Program-made: the position numbers and the translations under genes
The notes under the pieces: model-generated
What the model saw: only the letters and a program-made list of their open reading frames with translations
Databases searched by the model: none
What the model was told of the DNA's origin: nothing
Part shown: positions 1-7,469 of the stretch, piece by piece
Layout of the letters: the number at the start of each line of letters is the position of its first letter
How positions within the stretch are numbered: the stretch's first letter is position 1
NCBI GenBank assembly: GCA_903885165.1
Contig: CAISHO010000147.1
Location: forward strand, 1 to 32,345
Direction of reading: 5' to 3'
Origin: an uncultured Nitrosomonadales bacterium
GTDB taxonomy: Bacteria > Pseudomonadota > Gammaproteobacteria > Burkholderiales > Gallionellaceae
DNA: 32,345 bases

Positions 1-493
1 ACCTACATTAATCATCGAAGCCAAAACCCGCACCGATCTGACCGAGCAACGCCGCCACAAATTATTTGCCATCGAATTCGACAAACTGCCGCTGGATCTG
101 GCCGTCAAGCGTGTGAAGGGTAACGGTCATCGCAAGATGGCCTATTTCACCGATCCGAATTGTGGCTACTGCAGAAAATTGGAGAAGGAACTTAGTAAGA
201 TCAACGATGTGACACTGTATATGTTCATCGGCCCGATCTTCTCGCCTGACTCCAAAGATCTGGTACGCGACATTATGTGTACTAAAGAACCAGGTAAATC
301 CTATGAGGAACTAATGATCAAAGGCATCGCTCCGGCGAGCGGCACCTGCGCAACCAAGACCGACAAAGTCATGGCGCTGGCTAAAAAAATGCACGTCAAT
401 GGCACGCCTAACCTGATTTTTGCCGATGGCACTCAGGTTCCCGGCTATTTACCGGCAGAAGAGCTGGAAAAATACCTGAGTCCATCCAAATAA
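1..493 (+). CDS. dsbC: Thiol:disulfide interchange protein DsbC-like, 3' part (start lies before the window)
   Basis: This is the C-terminal 163 residues of a periplasmic disulfide isomerase of the DsbC/DsbG family, which reshuffles wrong disulfides in exported proteins. The frame is open from base 2, so the gene begins upstream; an internal GTG at 113 is not the start. The active site CGYC is encoded at 161-172 within DPNCGYCRKL, as in DsbC. A GTPN segment supplies the cis-proline loop, followed by a VPGYLPAEEL segment typical of the end of the thioredoxin fold. The N-terminal dimerisation domain and signal peptide are not visible. It converges on mltA, with a hairpin (494-514) directly after the stop. 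DsbC rather than DsbG is favoured by the CGYC motif. A likely client in this window is LptD, whose mature form carries only two cysteines; that link is inference. Confidence 0.88.
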   Translation, partial: PTLIIEAKTRTDLTEQRRHKLFAIEFDKLPLDLAVKRVKGNGHRKMAYFTDPNCGYCRKLEKELSKINDVTLYMFIGPIFSPDSKDLVRDIMCTKEPGKSYEELMIKGIAPASGTCATKTDKVMALAKKMHVNGTPNLIFADGTQVPGYLPAEELEKYLSPSK

Positions 494-514
494 GCGCAAC
501 GCCAAGCGTCGCGC
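494..514. terminator. Hairpin between convergent dsbC and mltA, candidate bidirectional terminator
   Basis: The arms 494-502 and 506-514 pair over 9 bp with one mismatch and a 3-nt loop, immediately after the dsbC stop codon. There is no T-run on either side, so intrinsic termination is only a possibility. Confidence 0.4.
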
Positions 515-535
515 TCCAGACTGCGAGTACATCGT

Positions 536-1804
536 TTAGTTGAGCGCGGGTTCGGCGCCCTTGGGGAACAGCACCCACATCTGGCCGCGCTGCTTCATAC
601 GCCCGGCCTGTGTACCGGCCTGATCGCCAAACCCCCAAAAGAAATCGGCACGCACTGCACCTCGAATCGCCCCACCGGTATCCTGCGCCAACATCAAACG
701 GTTGAGCGGTTCAGTCGTATTGGGAAAAGTGGTGGACAAAAACACCGGCGAGCCCAGCGGTATGGTGCGCGGATCGATCGCGATGCTGTATTGATCAGTC
801 AGCGGCACGCCCAGCGCACCCAATGGTGCCGACAAGCCATCAGGCAATTCTCGAAAAAAAACATAGCTGGGGTTTTGTTCCAGCAGCGCCGCCAGTTTCG
901 CCGGATGTTGTTCCGCCCAGTGTTTAATGCCCTGCATCGAAGCTTGTTCCGCCTTGAGTTCGCCCATCTCAATCAGCTTTTTACCGATAGAGATATAGGG
1001 TCTGCCATTCTGGTCTGCGTAACCGACTTTCACCAGTTGACCATCCGCCAGCTCTATACGCCCAGAACCTTGAATTTGAAGAAAAAAAAGTTCAACCGCA
1101 TTTTCTACCCAGAACAGCTCACGCCCACGCAGTGCACCGCGACCTTCGTCGATTTCAGCACGATTGAAGTAGGGCACGATGCGGTGGCCATCCAACCGGC
1201 CGCGCAGACGCAAATCTTTCAATTGAGGATAAACTTCAGATAAATCAATGGTCAGCAGATCGTCCGGCGCAGCATACAAAGGATATTTAAAGCGCGCAGT
1301 TTTAACCCGACTGCCGGCCAATTTAGGCTCGTAGTAACCGGTAATCAGACCGTAATCAGACCCGTCCGGATTGAACACCTGATAAGGTGTGAACGCCTCT
1401 TCAAAAAATACGCGCAACGCGTCATTATCAGCCTTGTTCAAGTCGTTTGCCCGCGCGCATACGTCCTTCCATTCACGCTTGTTTTTCAGCGTATGGCACC
1501 CTTGCATAAAGGCGTCCCAGCTCGGTTTTAAATTGACGGCATGCCAGTCTGGCAACATTTCCCACTTGCTGACCGAAAACGGCGCAGCGACCGGTGCAAC
1601 AGGCGGCACAATGGCAGGAATACAGGTTGGCAGTGCAATCTGTGGTTTAGGCGCAACAGTACACGCCGCCAGAAACGGCAACATCGCCAGTGCTAAACGC
1701 AGCGGGAACTTAACGTTAAACGCGCGCCAGCATTCGTTCGCTCCTTCCCCCGCAAGCGGGGTGGGGGAAGGTTGAGATGGAGGAACGGGCATGGCGGGTT
1801 TCAT
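536..1804 (-). CDS. mltA: Membrane-bound lytic murein transglycosylase A (MltA), lipoprotein
   Basis: MltA cleaves the glycan strands of peptidoglycan, leaving 1,6-anhydromuramic ends, and is anchored to the outer membrane as a lipoprotein. The 3D-type C-terminal domain is clear (DTGGAIRGAVRADFFWGFGD). The central MltA domain includes LITGYYEP and FFLQIQGSGRIEL. From the ATG at 1804 the product is 422 aa with a lipobox LAAC ending at Cys48. The n-region is unusually long, about 31 residues, and contains the translated repeat PLAGEGANE (see 1732-1793). An ATG at 1792 is an alternative start. An ATG at 1846 lies inside apaG and is less likely. A ribosome-binding-like AAGGAC lies rather far (about 11 nt) before 1804. 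It follows apaG by 28 nt on the same strand, so the two are probably co-transcribed. Confidence 0.92.
   Translation of the reverse strand: MKPAMPVPPSQPSPTPLAGEGANECWRAFNVKFPLRLALAMLPFLAACTVAPKPQIALPTCIPAIVPPVAPVAAPFSVSKWEMLPDWHAVNLKPSWDAFMQGCHTLKNKREWKDVCARANDLNKADNDALRVFFEEAFTPYQVFNPDGSDYGLITGYYEPKLAGSRVKTARFKYPLYAAPDDLLTIDLSEVYPQLKDLRLRGRLDGHRIVPYFNRAEIDEGRGALRGRELFWVENAVELFFLQIQGSGRIELADGQLVKVGYADQNGRPYISIGKKLIEMGELKAEQASMQGIKHWAEQHPAKLAALLEQNPSYVFFRELPDGLSAPLGALGVPLTDQYSIAIDPRTIPLGSPVFLSTTFPNTTEPLNRLMLAQDTGGAIRGAVRADFFWGFGDQAGTQAGRMKQRGQMWVLFPKGAEPALN
1732..1793 (-). repeat. Dispersed palindromic repeat (about 62 bp) inside the mltA signal-peptide region
   Basis: This segment is nearly identical to 25728-25785 inside amgK. 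By eye the two differ by five substitutions, one 5-bp indel and one 1-bp indel. The centre is a palindrome (CCCCCGC-AA-GCGGGGG-like), and the element ends in AACGGGC[AT]TG. Translated in mltA it gives PLAGEGANE, read in the same frame as in amgK. A shorter 13-bp core, CCCCGCAAGCGGG, recurs at 2322-2334. No transposase or target duplication is visible. Confidence 0.75.
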
Positions 1805-1834
1805 TATTAGGTGTGTCCTTTTGACATGCCCGTT
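1784..1834. repeat. Inverted repeat AACGGGCATG / CATGCCCGTT across the apaG-mltA junction
   Basis: The arms 1784-1793 and 1825-1834 are perfect 10-bp inverted copies separated by 31 nt. The right arm overlaps the apaG stop codon, and the left arm coincides with the end of the palindromic repeat in mltA. The same arm sequence recurs at 2471-2505 before ilvA. Confidence 0.6.
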
Positions 1835-2210
1835 AGTGCAAAACACGCGGGACGCTCAGGACAAATTCAGGGATTTCAACCTCAAAATCGTCACCATCGT
1901 CGGTGCGCATCTGATAGCTGCCACGCATCGTACCCACCTGAGTGGCTAACGCGGTGCCACTGGTGTATTCAAAGCTCTGATTGGGTCGCAACAGGGGTTG
2001 CTCGCCAACCACCCCCTGGCCTCGCACTTCCTGCACGTGATTAAACGCATCGGTGATCACCCAGTGGCGACTGATTAGTCTGGATGTCACTGTGCCCAGG
2101 TTAGTAATACTGATGGTGTATGAGAATACAAAACGATCAGCCGACTCGTCGGACTGATCAGGCAGGTATTTCACCTGTGTTTGAATAATAATGCCATGTT
2201 GTTTTTCCAT
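1833..2210 (-). CDS. apaG: ApaG domain protein (DUF525)
   Basis: A 125-residue protein of the ApaG family, which has an immunoglobulin/fibronectin-III-like beta-sandwich fold. In enterobacteria apaG mutants affect cobalt and magnesium homeostasis, but the biochemical role is poorly defined. Family signatures visible are YTISITNLGTVTSRLISRHW and the C-terminal MRGSYQMRTDDGDDFEVEIP. The full length matches the usual size of about 125 aa. No good Shine-Dalgarno sequence precedes the ATG at 2210. It lies upstream of mltA on the same strand. In many proteobacteria apaG sits with ksgA/rsmA, pdxA and surA; here those genes are about 26 kb away, so this apaG has a different neighbourhood. Confidence 0.92.
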   Translation of the reverse strand: MEKQHGIIIQTQVKYLPDQSDESADRFVFSYTISITNLGTVTSRLISRHWVITDAFNHVQEVRGQGVVGEQPLLRPNQSFEYTSGTALATQVGTMRGSYQMRTDDGDDFEVEIPEFVLSVPRVLH

Positions 2211-2309
2211 GCGTCACATTGGAACCGATTTTACCGAGGCTAGCAAGAGATAAAGCACGCAATTGATATGAAATTTGCGAAGCAGCTCGTTTGCATGGCT
2301 GCGCCCCCC

Positions 2310-2337
2310 TCGCTACGCTCTCCCCGCAAGCGGGAGA
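2310..2337. repeat. Fragment of dispersed palindromic repeat upstream of ilvA
   Basis: The segment contains TCGCTACGC (2310-2318) followed by a near-palindrome at 2319-2337 with one bulged base. Its 13-bp core, CCCCGCAAGCGGG (2322-2334), is identical to 1748-1760 in mltA. The flanks differ from the mltA and amgK copies, so this may be a related family or a degraded copy. Confidence 0.5.
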
Positions 2338-2426
2338 TAACCAGCGACTTGGCTGGCGTACTGTGACAGCCTAGTCGAATGGCTAGTTTTTTCATCAGGA
2401 TTGCAGAGTACACGCAAGGAGTAGGC

Positions 2427-2462
2427 CGTGTTTGTAAAGCCGACAAGTCGGCAACAAACACG
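2427..2462. repeat. Strong hairpin upstream of ilvA
   Basis: The outer arms CGTGTTTGT (2427-2435) and ACAAACACG (2454-2462) pair perfectly over 9 bp. The inner arms GCCGAC (2439-2444) and GTCGGC (2447-2452) pair over 6 bp around an AA loop, with a small asymmetric bulge (3 versus 1 nt). No T-run follows, so it is not a classical terminator. It could be a leader RNA structure or a dispersed repeat unit. Confidence 0.6.
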
Positions 2463-2470
2463 CTCAGGGA

Positions 2471-2505
2471 AACGGGCATGAAAAATTTATAATGTCATGC
2501 CCGTT
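2471..2505 (+). promoter_or_regulatory. 11-bp inverted repeat around a TATAAT box, candidate ilvA promoter/operator
   Basis: The arms 2471-2481 and 2495-2505 are perfect 11-bp inverted copies with a 13-nt AT-rich spacer. The spacer contains TATAAT at 2488-2493, a perfect sigma-70 -10 hexamer, 56 nt before the ilvA ATG. No good -35 box is seen at 16-18 bp spacing. A protein bound to the arms would cover the -10 box. Because the same 10-bp arm also occurs at 1784-1834, it may instead be a dispersed repeat. Confidence 0.4.
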
Positions 2506-2549
2506 ATGCTAATCTGCACAACTGAAAAGCAAATCAACACGACGACAAC

Positions 2550-4058
2550 ATGAACGGTTATTTAAAACGCATCCTGAACGCCCGCGTCTATGACGTGGCG
2601 ATTGAAACCCCGCTGGAAGTCGCGCCGAATTTATCCGCGCGGATCGGCAACACGGTACTGCTCAAACGAGAAGACATGCAGCCGGTGTTTTCCTTCAAGC
2701 TGCGCGGCGCCTACAACAAAATGGCACAGCTCACCCCGGAACAGTTAAAGCGCGGGGTGATCGCAGCTTCCGCCGGGAATCACGCTCAGGGTGTGGCGCT
2801 GTCTGCGCAAAAATTAGGCTGCAAGGCGGTCATCGTCATGCCCACCACTACCCCGCAGATCAAGATTCAGGCCGTATCCGGTCGAGGGGCGAAAGTGGTG
2901 CTGTTTGGCGACTCCTATTCCGACGCCTACGCCCACGCGCTGGAACTCGAACAACAGAACGGCATGACCTTCGTCCACCCTTATGACGATCCCGATGTAA
3001 TCGCCGGACAAGGCACCATCGGCATGGAGATTTTGCGTCAGCGCACCCAGCCTATCCACGCCATTTTCTGCGCGATCGGTGGTGGCGGCCTCATCTCCGG
3101 CGTGGCAGCTTACGTCAAGGCCTTACGCCCCGACATCAAGATCATCGGCGTGCAGCCGGTGGATTCCGATGCGATGGATCGTTCCATCAAGGCTAAAAAA
3201 CGTGTGACGCTGGATCATGTTGGCCTGTTCGCCGATGGCGTAGCTGTCAAGCAAGTCGGCGTAGAGACCTTTCGTCTATGCCAAAAACTGGTCGATGAGA
3301 TCATTCTGGTGGATACCGACGCAACCTGTGCCGCGCTCAAAGACGTGTTTGAAGATACCCGCTCCATATTAGAACCGGCAGGTGCTTTGGCAATTGCCGG
3401 TGCCAAACTTTATGCGGCGCGCGAAGGACTCAAGGGTGAAACCTTAGTCGCCATCGCCTGCGGTGCGAACATGAATTTCGACCGCCTGCGCTTCGTCGCC
3501 GAACGCGCCGACATCGGTGAGAAGCGTGAATCCATTCTGGCCGTGACTATTCCCGAAACCCCGGGCAGTTTCCGCAAGTTCTGCACCCTGCTGGGTAAAC
3601 GCAACATCACCGAATTCAACTACCGCTTCGCCGATCCAAAAGCTGCGCGGGTCTTTGTCGGCATTCAGGTCAGAAATCAGGCTGAAACAGCCGAACTGGT
3701 CGACAAATTACAAGGCCATGAGTTGCCTACACTGGACTTATCCGACAACGAGATGGCCAAGCTACATCTACGCCATTTGGTCGGCGGTCACGCCCCGGAA
3801 GCGAAAGACGAAATCCTATTCCGCTTCGAGTTTCCGGAACGCCCGGGTGCGTTAATGCAGTTTTTAAACAGCATGAATCACAACTGGAACATCAGCCTGT
3901 TCCACTACCGCAATCACGGTGCAGATTACGGCCGCGTGCTGATCGGCATGCAAGTTCCCCTCCAGGAAAAGACCGAGTTTAGCGAGTTTCTCACCACCCT
4001 GGGCTACCGCTATTGGGACGAAACCGACAACCCGGCTTACAGGCTATTCCTCGGGTAA
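2550..4058 (+). CDS. ilvA: Biosynthetic threonine ammonia-lyase (threonine deaminase)
   Basis: IlvA uses pyridoxal phosphate to convert threonine to 2-oxobutanoate and ammonia, the first committed step of isoleucine synthesis in the cytoplasm. The 502 aa match the long biosynthetic form. The PLP-binding lysine is K50 in SFKLRGAYN, and the phosphate-cradling glycine loop is GGGG at 177-180. Two C-terminal ACT-like regulatory repeats begin near residues 328 (TIPETPGSFRKFCTLLG) and 420 (FEFPERPGALMQFLN). These are the usual site of isoleucine inhibition and valine activation. The start ATG at 2550 has no strong Shine-Dalgarno. The upstream region is dense in inverted repeats that may affect expression. 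It is followed 17 nt later by the folate gene. Confidence 0.96.
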   Translation: MNGYLKRILNARVYDVAIETPLEVAPNLSARIGNTVLLKREDMQPVFSFKLRGAYNKMAQLTPEQLKRGVIAASAGNHAQGVALSAQKLGCKAVIVMPTTTPQIKIQAVSGRGAKVVLFGDSYSDAYAHALELEQQNGMTFVHPYDDPDVIAGQGTIGMEILRQRTQPIHAIFCAIGGGGLISGVAAYVKALRPDIKIIGVQPVDSDAMDRSIKAKKRVTLDHVGLFADGVAVKQVGVETFRLCQKLVDEIILVDTDATCAALKDVFEDTRSILEPAGALAIAGAKLYAAREGLKGETLVAIACGANMNFDRLRFVAERADIGEKRESILAVTIPETPGSFRKFCTLLGKRNITEFNYRFADPKAARVFVGIQVRNQAETAELVDKLQGHELPTLDLSDNEMAKLHLRHLVGGHAPEAKDEILFRFEFPERPGALMQFLNSMNHNWNISLFHYRNHGADYGRVLIGMQVPLQEKTEFSEFLTTLGYRYWDETDNPAYRLFLG

Positions 4059-4075
4059 AACCACCCTTGCCAGTC

Positions 4076-4699
4076 ATGCTCACCCAGCTGCAAACGACAA
4101 AATCGACCTTACGCAAACAAACCTTGTTGCTGCGTGAGCAATTGCCCGTAGAAAAGAGAGTCGCCCACAACGCGATGATCACGGAAAATCTGTTGAACTT
4201 GCCCGAATATCAGCAAGCCGAAACGGTGCTGGGCTATATGAATTTCGGCAGCGAATATGCCAGCGAGCTATGGATTGCACAGGTATTAGCGGACGGCAAG
4301 CGCCTGGTTTTGCCCCGCGTGAATCGTCACACCAACCGCCTTGATTTATATCTGATAGAAGACCTAGATACGCAGTTGGCAGCGGGATTATGGAACATAC
4401 GAGAACCCGTTATCCAACGCTGCGAACGGCTGATTGACATAAATGAGGTAGAATTCGTCCTAGTGCCCGGAATTGCATTTAGCCGTGACGGCGCAAGATT
4501 AGGTTACGGCGGCGGTTTTTACGACAAATTGCTGGCTCCGTTAAAGGCAGAGGGCAAGCGGTTACTACCCGCGCTGGTAGCCGCCGGATTTGCATTACAA
4601 ATAGTAAACCAAATTCCACAAGAAGAGACAGATGTTAAAGTCCAGTGGTTAGTGACAGAAAAAGAAACAGTCAACTGTTCAGCACAAGGAAATCGCTGA
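4076..4699 (+). CDS. 5-formyltetrahydrofolate cyclo-ligase
   Basis: This 207-aa enzyme (MTHFS/YgfA family) uses ATP to convert 5-formyltetrahydrofolate to 5,10-methenyltetrahydrofolate, returning a storage folate to the one-carbon pool. The C-terminal signature GYGGGFYDKLL (about residues 142-152) binds nucleotide and phosphate. The N-terminal KSTLRKQTLLLREQL with its basic residues is also typical. The ATG at 4076 gives the standard family start; the frame is open further upstream but would overlap ilvA. In many gammaproteobacteria the homologue lies next to zapA and 6S RNA. Neither is present here. It lies between ilvA and aceE, and 76 nt separate it from aceE. Confidence 0.93.
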   Translation: MLTQLQTTKSTLRKQTLLLREQLPVEKRVAHNAMITENLLNLPEYQQAETVLGYMNFGSEYASELWIAQVLADGKRLVLPRVNRHTNRLDLYLIEDLDTQLAAGLWNIREPVIQRCERLIDINEVEFVLVPGIAFSRDGARLGYGGGFYDKLLAPLKAEGKRLLPALVAAGFALQIVNQIPQEETDVKVQWLVTEKETVNCSAQGNR

Positions 4700-4775
4700 C
4701 ATCATGCCGGCATAGACCGACAGATGACACGCGCATAGTTTCTGTTAAGCATAACTTTTAGTGAGAGAGTGAAAG

Positions 4776-7430
4776 ATGGCATCATTACCCGATTATGACC
4801 CGCAAGAAACCCAAGAGTGGCTGGATGCACTTGAGTCGGTACTGAAAAATGAAGGTGCGGAACGCGCGCATTTTCTGCTCGGACAACTGATAGACAAGGC
4901 AAGAAGCTCAGGGGCTGGCGTACCGTTCAGCGCCACGACACCGTACTGCAACAGTATCGCGTTAGGTGACGAAGAGCGCTCGGCAGGCAACAGAGAGCTG
5001 GAACATCGCATACGCGCACTGATGCGCTGGAACGCGATGGCGCTGGTTTTAAATGCCAATCGCGACTCATCAGAACTGGGCGGCCACATCGCCAGTTTCG
5101 CCTCTGCCGCGACCCTATATGACGTCGCCTTCAACCATTTCTTCCACGGCAAGACCGAAACACACGGCGGCGACCTGGTGTATTTCCAGGGTCACTCATC
5201 CCCCGGCGTTTACGCACGCGCCTATCTGGAAGGACGCATCTCTGAGGAGCAGATGTACAAATTCCGCCAGGAAGCCGAAGGTGATGGCCTGTCGTCCTAC
5301 CCTCACCCCTGGTTGATGCCGAATTTCTGGCAATTCCCGACCGTATCGATGGGCTTGGGCCCGTTAATGGCGATTTATCAGGCGCGTTTCATGCGCTATC
5401 TGCAACATCGAGGCCTGGTACAGACCGACGGACGCAAGGTCTGGGCCTACTTGGGCGACGGTGAGACGGATGAGCCGGAATCGCTGGGTGCGGTTTCCAT
5501 GGCTGGACGCGAGAAGCTCGACAACCTGATTTTTGTCGTAAACTGTAATTTGCAGCGCCTGGACGGTCCGGTGCGCGGCAATGGCAAGATCATTCAGGAA
5601 CTCGAAGGCGTATTCCGTGGTGCCGGCTGGAACGTCATCAAGGTGGTCTGGGGCAGTCATTGGGATCGCTTGTTCGCTAAAGACAAGAACGGCTTGCTGC
5701 AAAAACGCATGCAGGAAGTGGTCGACGGCGAATATCAGACCTACAAGTCCAAGGATGGCGCTTATGTGCGCGAACATTTCTTCGGAAAATATCCGGAGTT
5801 GCTGGAGATGGTTGCCGACATGTCAGATGCGGAAATCTGGCGCTTAAATCGCGGCGGCCACGATCCGCACAAGGTTTATGCGGCTTACGCGGCAGCGTCC
5901 AAGCATACCGGACAACCTACCGTGATTCTTGCCAAGACCGTCAAGGGTTACGGTATGGGCGAAGCGGGTGAAGCTCAGAACATTACCCACCAACAGAAAA
6001 AAATGGCAGGGCAAGTGTTGCTTGCTTTCCGCGACCGTTTCAACATTCCGCTGAACGACGCAGAAGTTGCCAGCCTGAATTTCTACCGCCCGCCTGAAGA
6101 CAGCTTGGAGATGAAATATCTCAAGGAACGTACCGCAGTCATGGGTTCTGTCCCCGCCCGCAATCCTACAACGGAAGCATTGAAGATTCCTGATCTGGAA
6201 GCCTTTGATTCTTTGCTAAAAAGCACGGACGGACGCGAAATTTCGACCACCATGGCTTTTGTACGGATGCTGGGCATACTGGTCAAGGACAAGAACATCG
6301 GTCGCCAGATCGTGCCGATTGTGCCGGATGAGTCACGCACCTTCGGTATGGAAGGCATGTTCCGCCAACTGGGCATCTTCTCGCAAGTGGGTCAGCTCTA
6401 CACCCCGCAGGATGCTGATCAGTTGATGTTCTACAAGGAAGACAAGACCGGTCAAATCTTGCAGGAAGGCATCAACGAAGCCGGTGCAATGTCCTCGTGG
6501 ATCGCCGCCGCCACTGCCTATGCCAACCACGGCAAAGCGATGCTGCCGTTCTTCATCTACTACTCGATGTTCGGCTTCCAGCGCATCGGCGATCTGGCCT
6601 GGGCTGCGGGTGACATGCGCGCACGCGGCTTCATGATAGGGGGCACTGCCGGTCGCACCACGCTCAACGGCGAAGGTCTGCAACATCAGGATGGTCACAG
6701 CCATTTGATGTCGGCCACCATCCCCAATTGCGTGTCCTATGATCCGACTTTCGCCTACGAAGTAGCGGTCATCATCCATGACGGTATGCGCCGCATGTAT
6801 GTCGAACAGCAGGACGTGTTCTACTACCTCACCGTGATGAACGAGAACTACGCGCATCCGGCCATGCCTGAAGGCGCAGCGAATGGCATCATCAAGGGCA
6901 TGTATCTGTTGTCTGAAGGAAAAACCGATGATGCGCCCAAGGTCCAATTGCTGGGTAGCGGCACGATACTGCGCGAAGTCATCGCAGCCGGCGAATTGCT
7001 CGAAAACGATTTCGGCGTCACCTCCGACGTCTGGAGCGTCACCAGCTTCACCGAGTTGCGCCGCGACGGCATCGATTGCGAACGCTGGAACATGCTGCAT
7101 CCGGAAGAACAACCTCGTTTTTCCCACGTTGAACAATGCATGGCGGATCGCGACGGCCCTGTGATCGCCGCGACCGACTACATGCGTTCGTTCGCCGATC
7201 AGATCCGTAGCTTCCTGCCTAAGCACTACACAGTGCTGGGTACCGACGGCTTCGGTCGTTCTGATACACGGAAAAATTTGCGTCAGTTCTTTGAAGTAAA
7301 TCGTTTCTACATTGTCGTTGCAGCCTTAAAGGCCTTAGCCGATGAGGGCACGCTCGATGCGTCCGAAGTCAGCCGGGCCATTGCGCTATACAACATCAAT
7401 CCCGACAAACCCAATCCGGTCACTGTTTAA
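4776..7430 (+). CDS. aceE: Pyruvate dehydrogenase E1 component (homodimeric type)
   Basis: AceE is the thiamine-diphosphate enzyme of the pyruvate dehydrogenase complex. It decarboxylates pyruvate and passes the acetyl group to the lipoyl arm of E2. The 884 aa match the homodimeric AceE type, not the split alpha/beta type. The thiamine-diphosphate motif begins GDGETDEPE at residues 227-235 and ends near NCNLQRLDGPV (about 257). The family-specific start SLPDYDPQETQEWLDALESV is present. The ATG at 4776 follows a purine-rich GAGAGAGTGAAAG. The 76-nt upstream gap contains a perfect 10-bp palindrome ATGCCGGCAT (4704-4713), which could be an operator but is short. aceF follows 39 nt later, so they form an operon. 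No pdhR-like regulator is in the window. Confidence 0.97.
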   Translation: MASLPDYDPQETQEWLDALESVLKNEGAERAHFLLGQLIDKARSSGAGVPFSATTPYCNSIALGDEERSAGNRELEHRIRALMRWNAMALVLNANRDSSELGGHIASFASAATLYDVAFNHFFHGKTETHGGDLVYFQGHSSPGVYARAYLEGRISEEQMYKFRQEAEGDGLSSYPHPWLMPNFWQFPTVSMGLGPLMAIYQARFMRYLQHRGLVQTDGRKVWAYLGDGETDEPESLGAVSMAGREKLDNLIFVVNCNLQRLDGPVRGNGKIIQELEGVFRGAGWNVIKVVWGSHWDRLFAKDKNGLLQKRMQEVVDGEYQTYKSKDGAYVREHFFGKYPELLEMVADMSDAEIWRLNRGGHDPHKVYAAYAAASKHTGQPTVILAKTVKGYGMGEAGEAQNITHQQKKMAGQVLLAFRDRFNIPLNDAEVASLNFYRPPEDSLEMKYLKERTAVMGSVPARNPTTEALKIPDLEAFDSLLKSTDGREISTTMAFVRMLGILVKDKNIGRQIVPIVPDESRTFGMEGMFRQLGIFSQVGQLYTPQDADQLMFYKEDKTGQILQEGINEAGAMSSWIAAATAYANHGKAMLPFFIYYSMFGFQRIGDLAWAAGDMRARGFMIGGTAGRTTLNGEGLQHQDGHSHLMSATIPNCVSYDPTFAYEVAVIIHDGMRRMYVEQQDVFYYLTVMNENYAHPAMPEGAANGIIKGMYLLSEGKTDDAPKVQLLGSGTILREVIAAGELLENDFGVTSDVWSVTSFTELRRDGIDCERWNMLHPEEQPRFSHVEQCMADRDGPVIAATDYMRSFADQIRSFLPKHYTVLGTDGFGRSDTRKNLRQFFEVNRFYIVVAALKALADEGTLDASEVSRAIALYNINPDKPNPVTV

Positions 7431-7469
7431 CAGTCCCTGATTTTCAGTTTGGAGTTATAGGAGAGAAAC

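Larger units (their letters stand above)
2211..2549. other. 339-bp gene-free region between divergent apaG and ilvA, rich in inverted repeats
   Basis: I find no convincing gene here. The region holds a palindromic repeat fragment (2319-2337), a perfect small inverted repeat CCAGC-GACTTG-GCTGG near 2341-2356, a long hairpin (2427-2462), and an 11-bp inverted repeat surrounding a TATAAT box (2471-2505). A minus-strand open frame at 2240-2479 translates the repeat DNA and looks spurious. Promoters for both flanking genes are expected here. Confidence 0.7.

Noticed and set aside
1732-1793. Frameshift or pseudogene suspicion for mltA because of repeat DNA
   Set aside because: The frame is open from the start through the lipobox, the MltA domain and the 3D domain; the gene looks intact.
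1732-1793. Insertion sequence or integron cassette
   Set aside because: No transposase or integrase gene is present, and the elements are under 100 bp with no visible target-site duplication.
2240-2479. Minus-strand open frame of 79 codons in the apaG-ilvA gap
   Set aside because: It runs through hairpins and palindromic repeat DNA and contains a repeat-like peptide (RGERSEGG). It has no recognisable domain and no supporting start signal.
2427-2505. Isoleucine/valine leader-peptide attenuator for ilvA
   Set aside because: No short open frame rich in Ile, Val or Leu codons precedes ilvA, and neither hairpin is followed by a T-run.
4700-4775. 6S RNA gene next to the 5-formyltetrahydrofolate cyclo-ligase gene
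   Set aside because: The flanking gaps (17 nt and 76 nt) are too short for 6S RNA, and zapA is absent.
6333-7226. Long minus-strand open frame of 297 codons inside aceE
   Set aside because: It is fully antisense to the conserved catalytic part of aceE and shows no family signature; it is a shadow of the coding strand.
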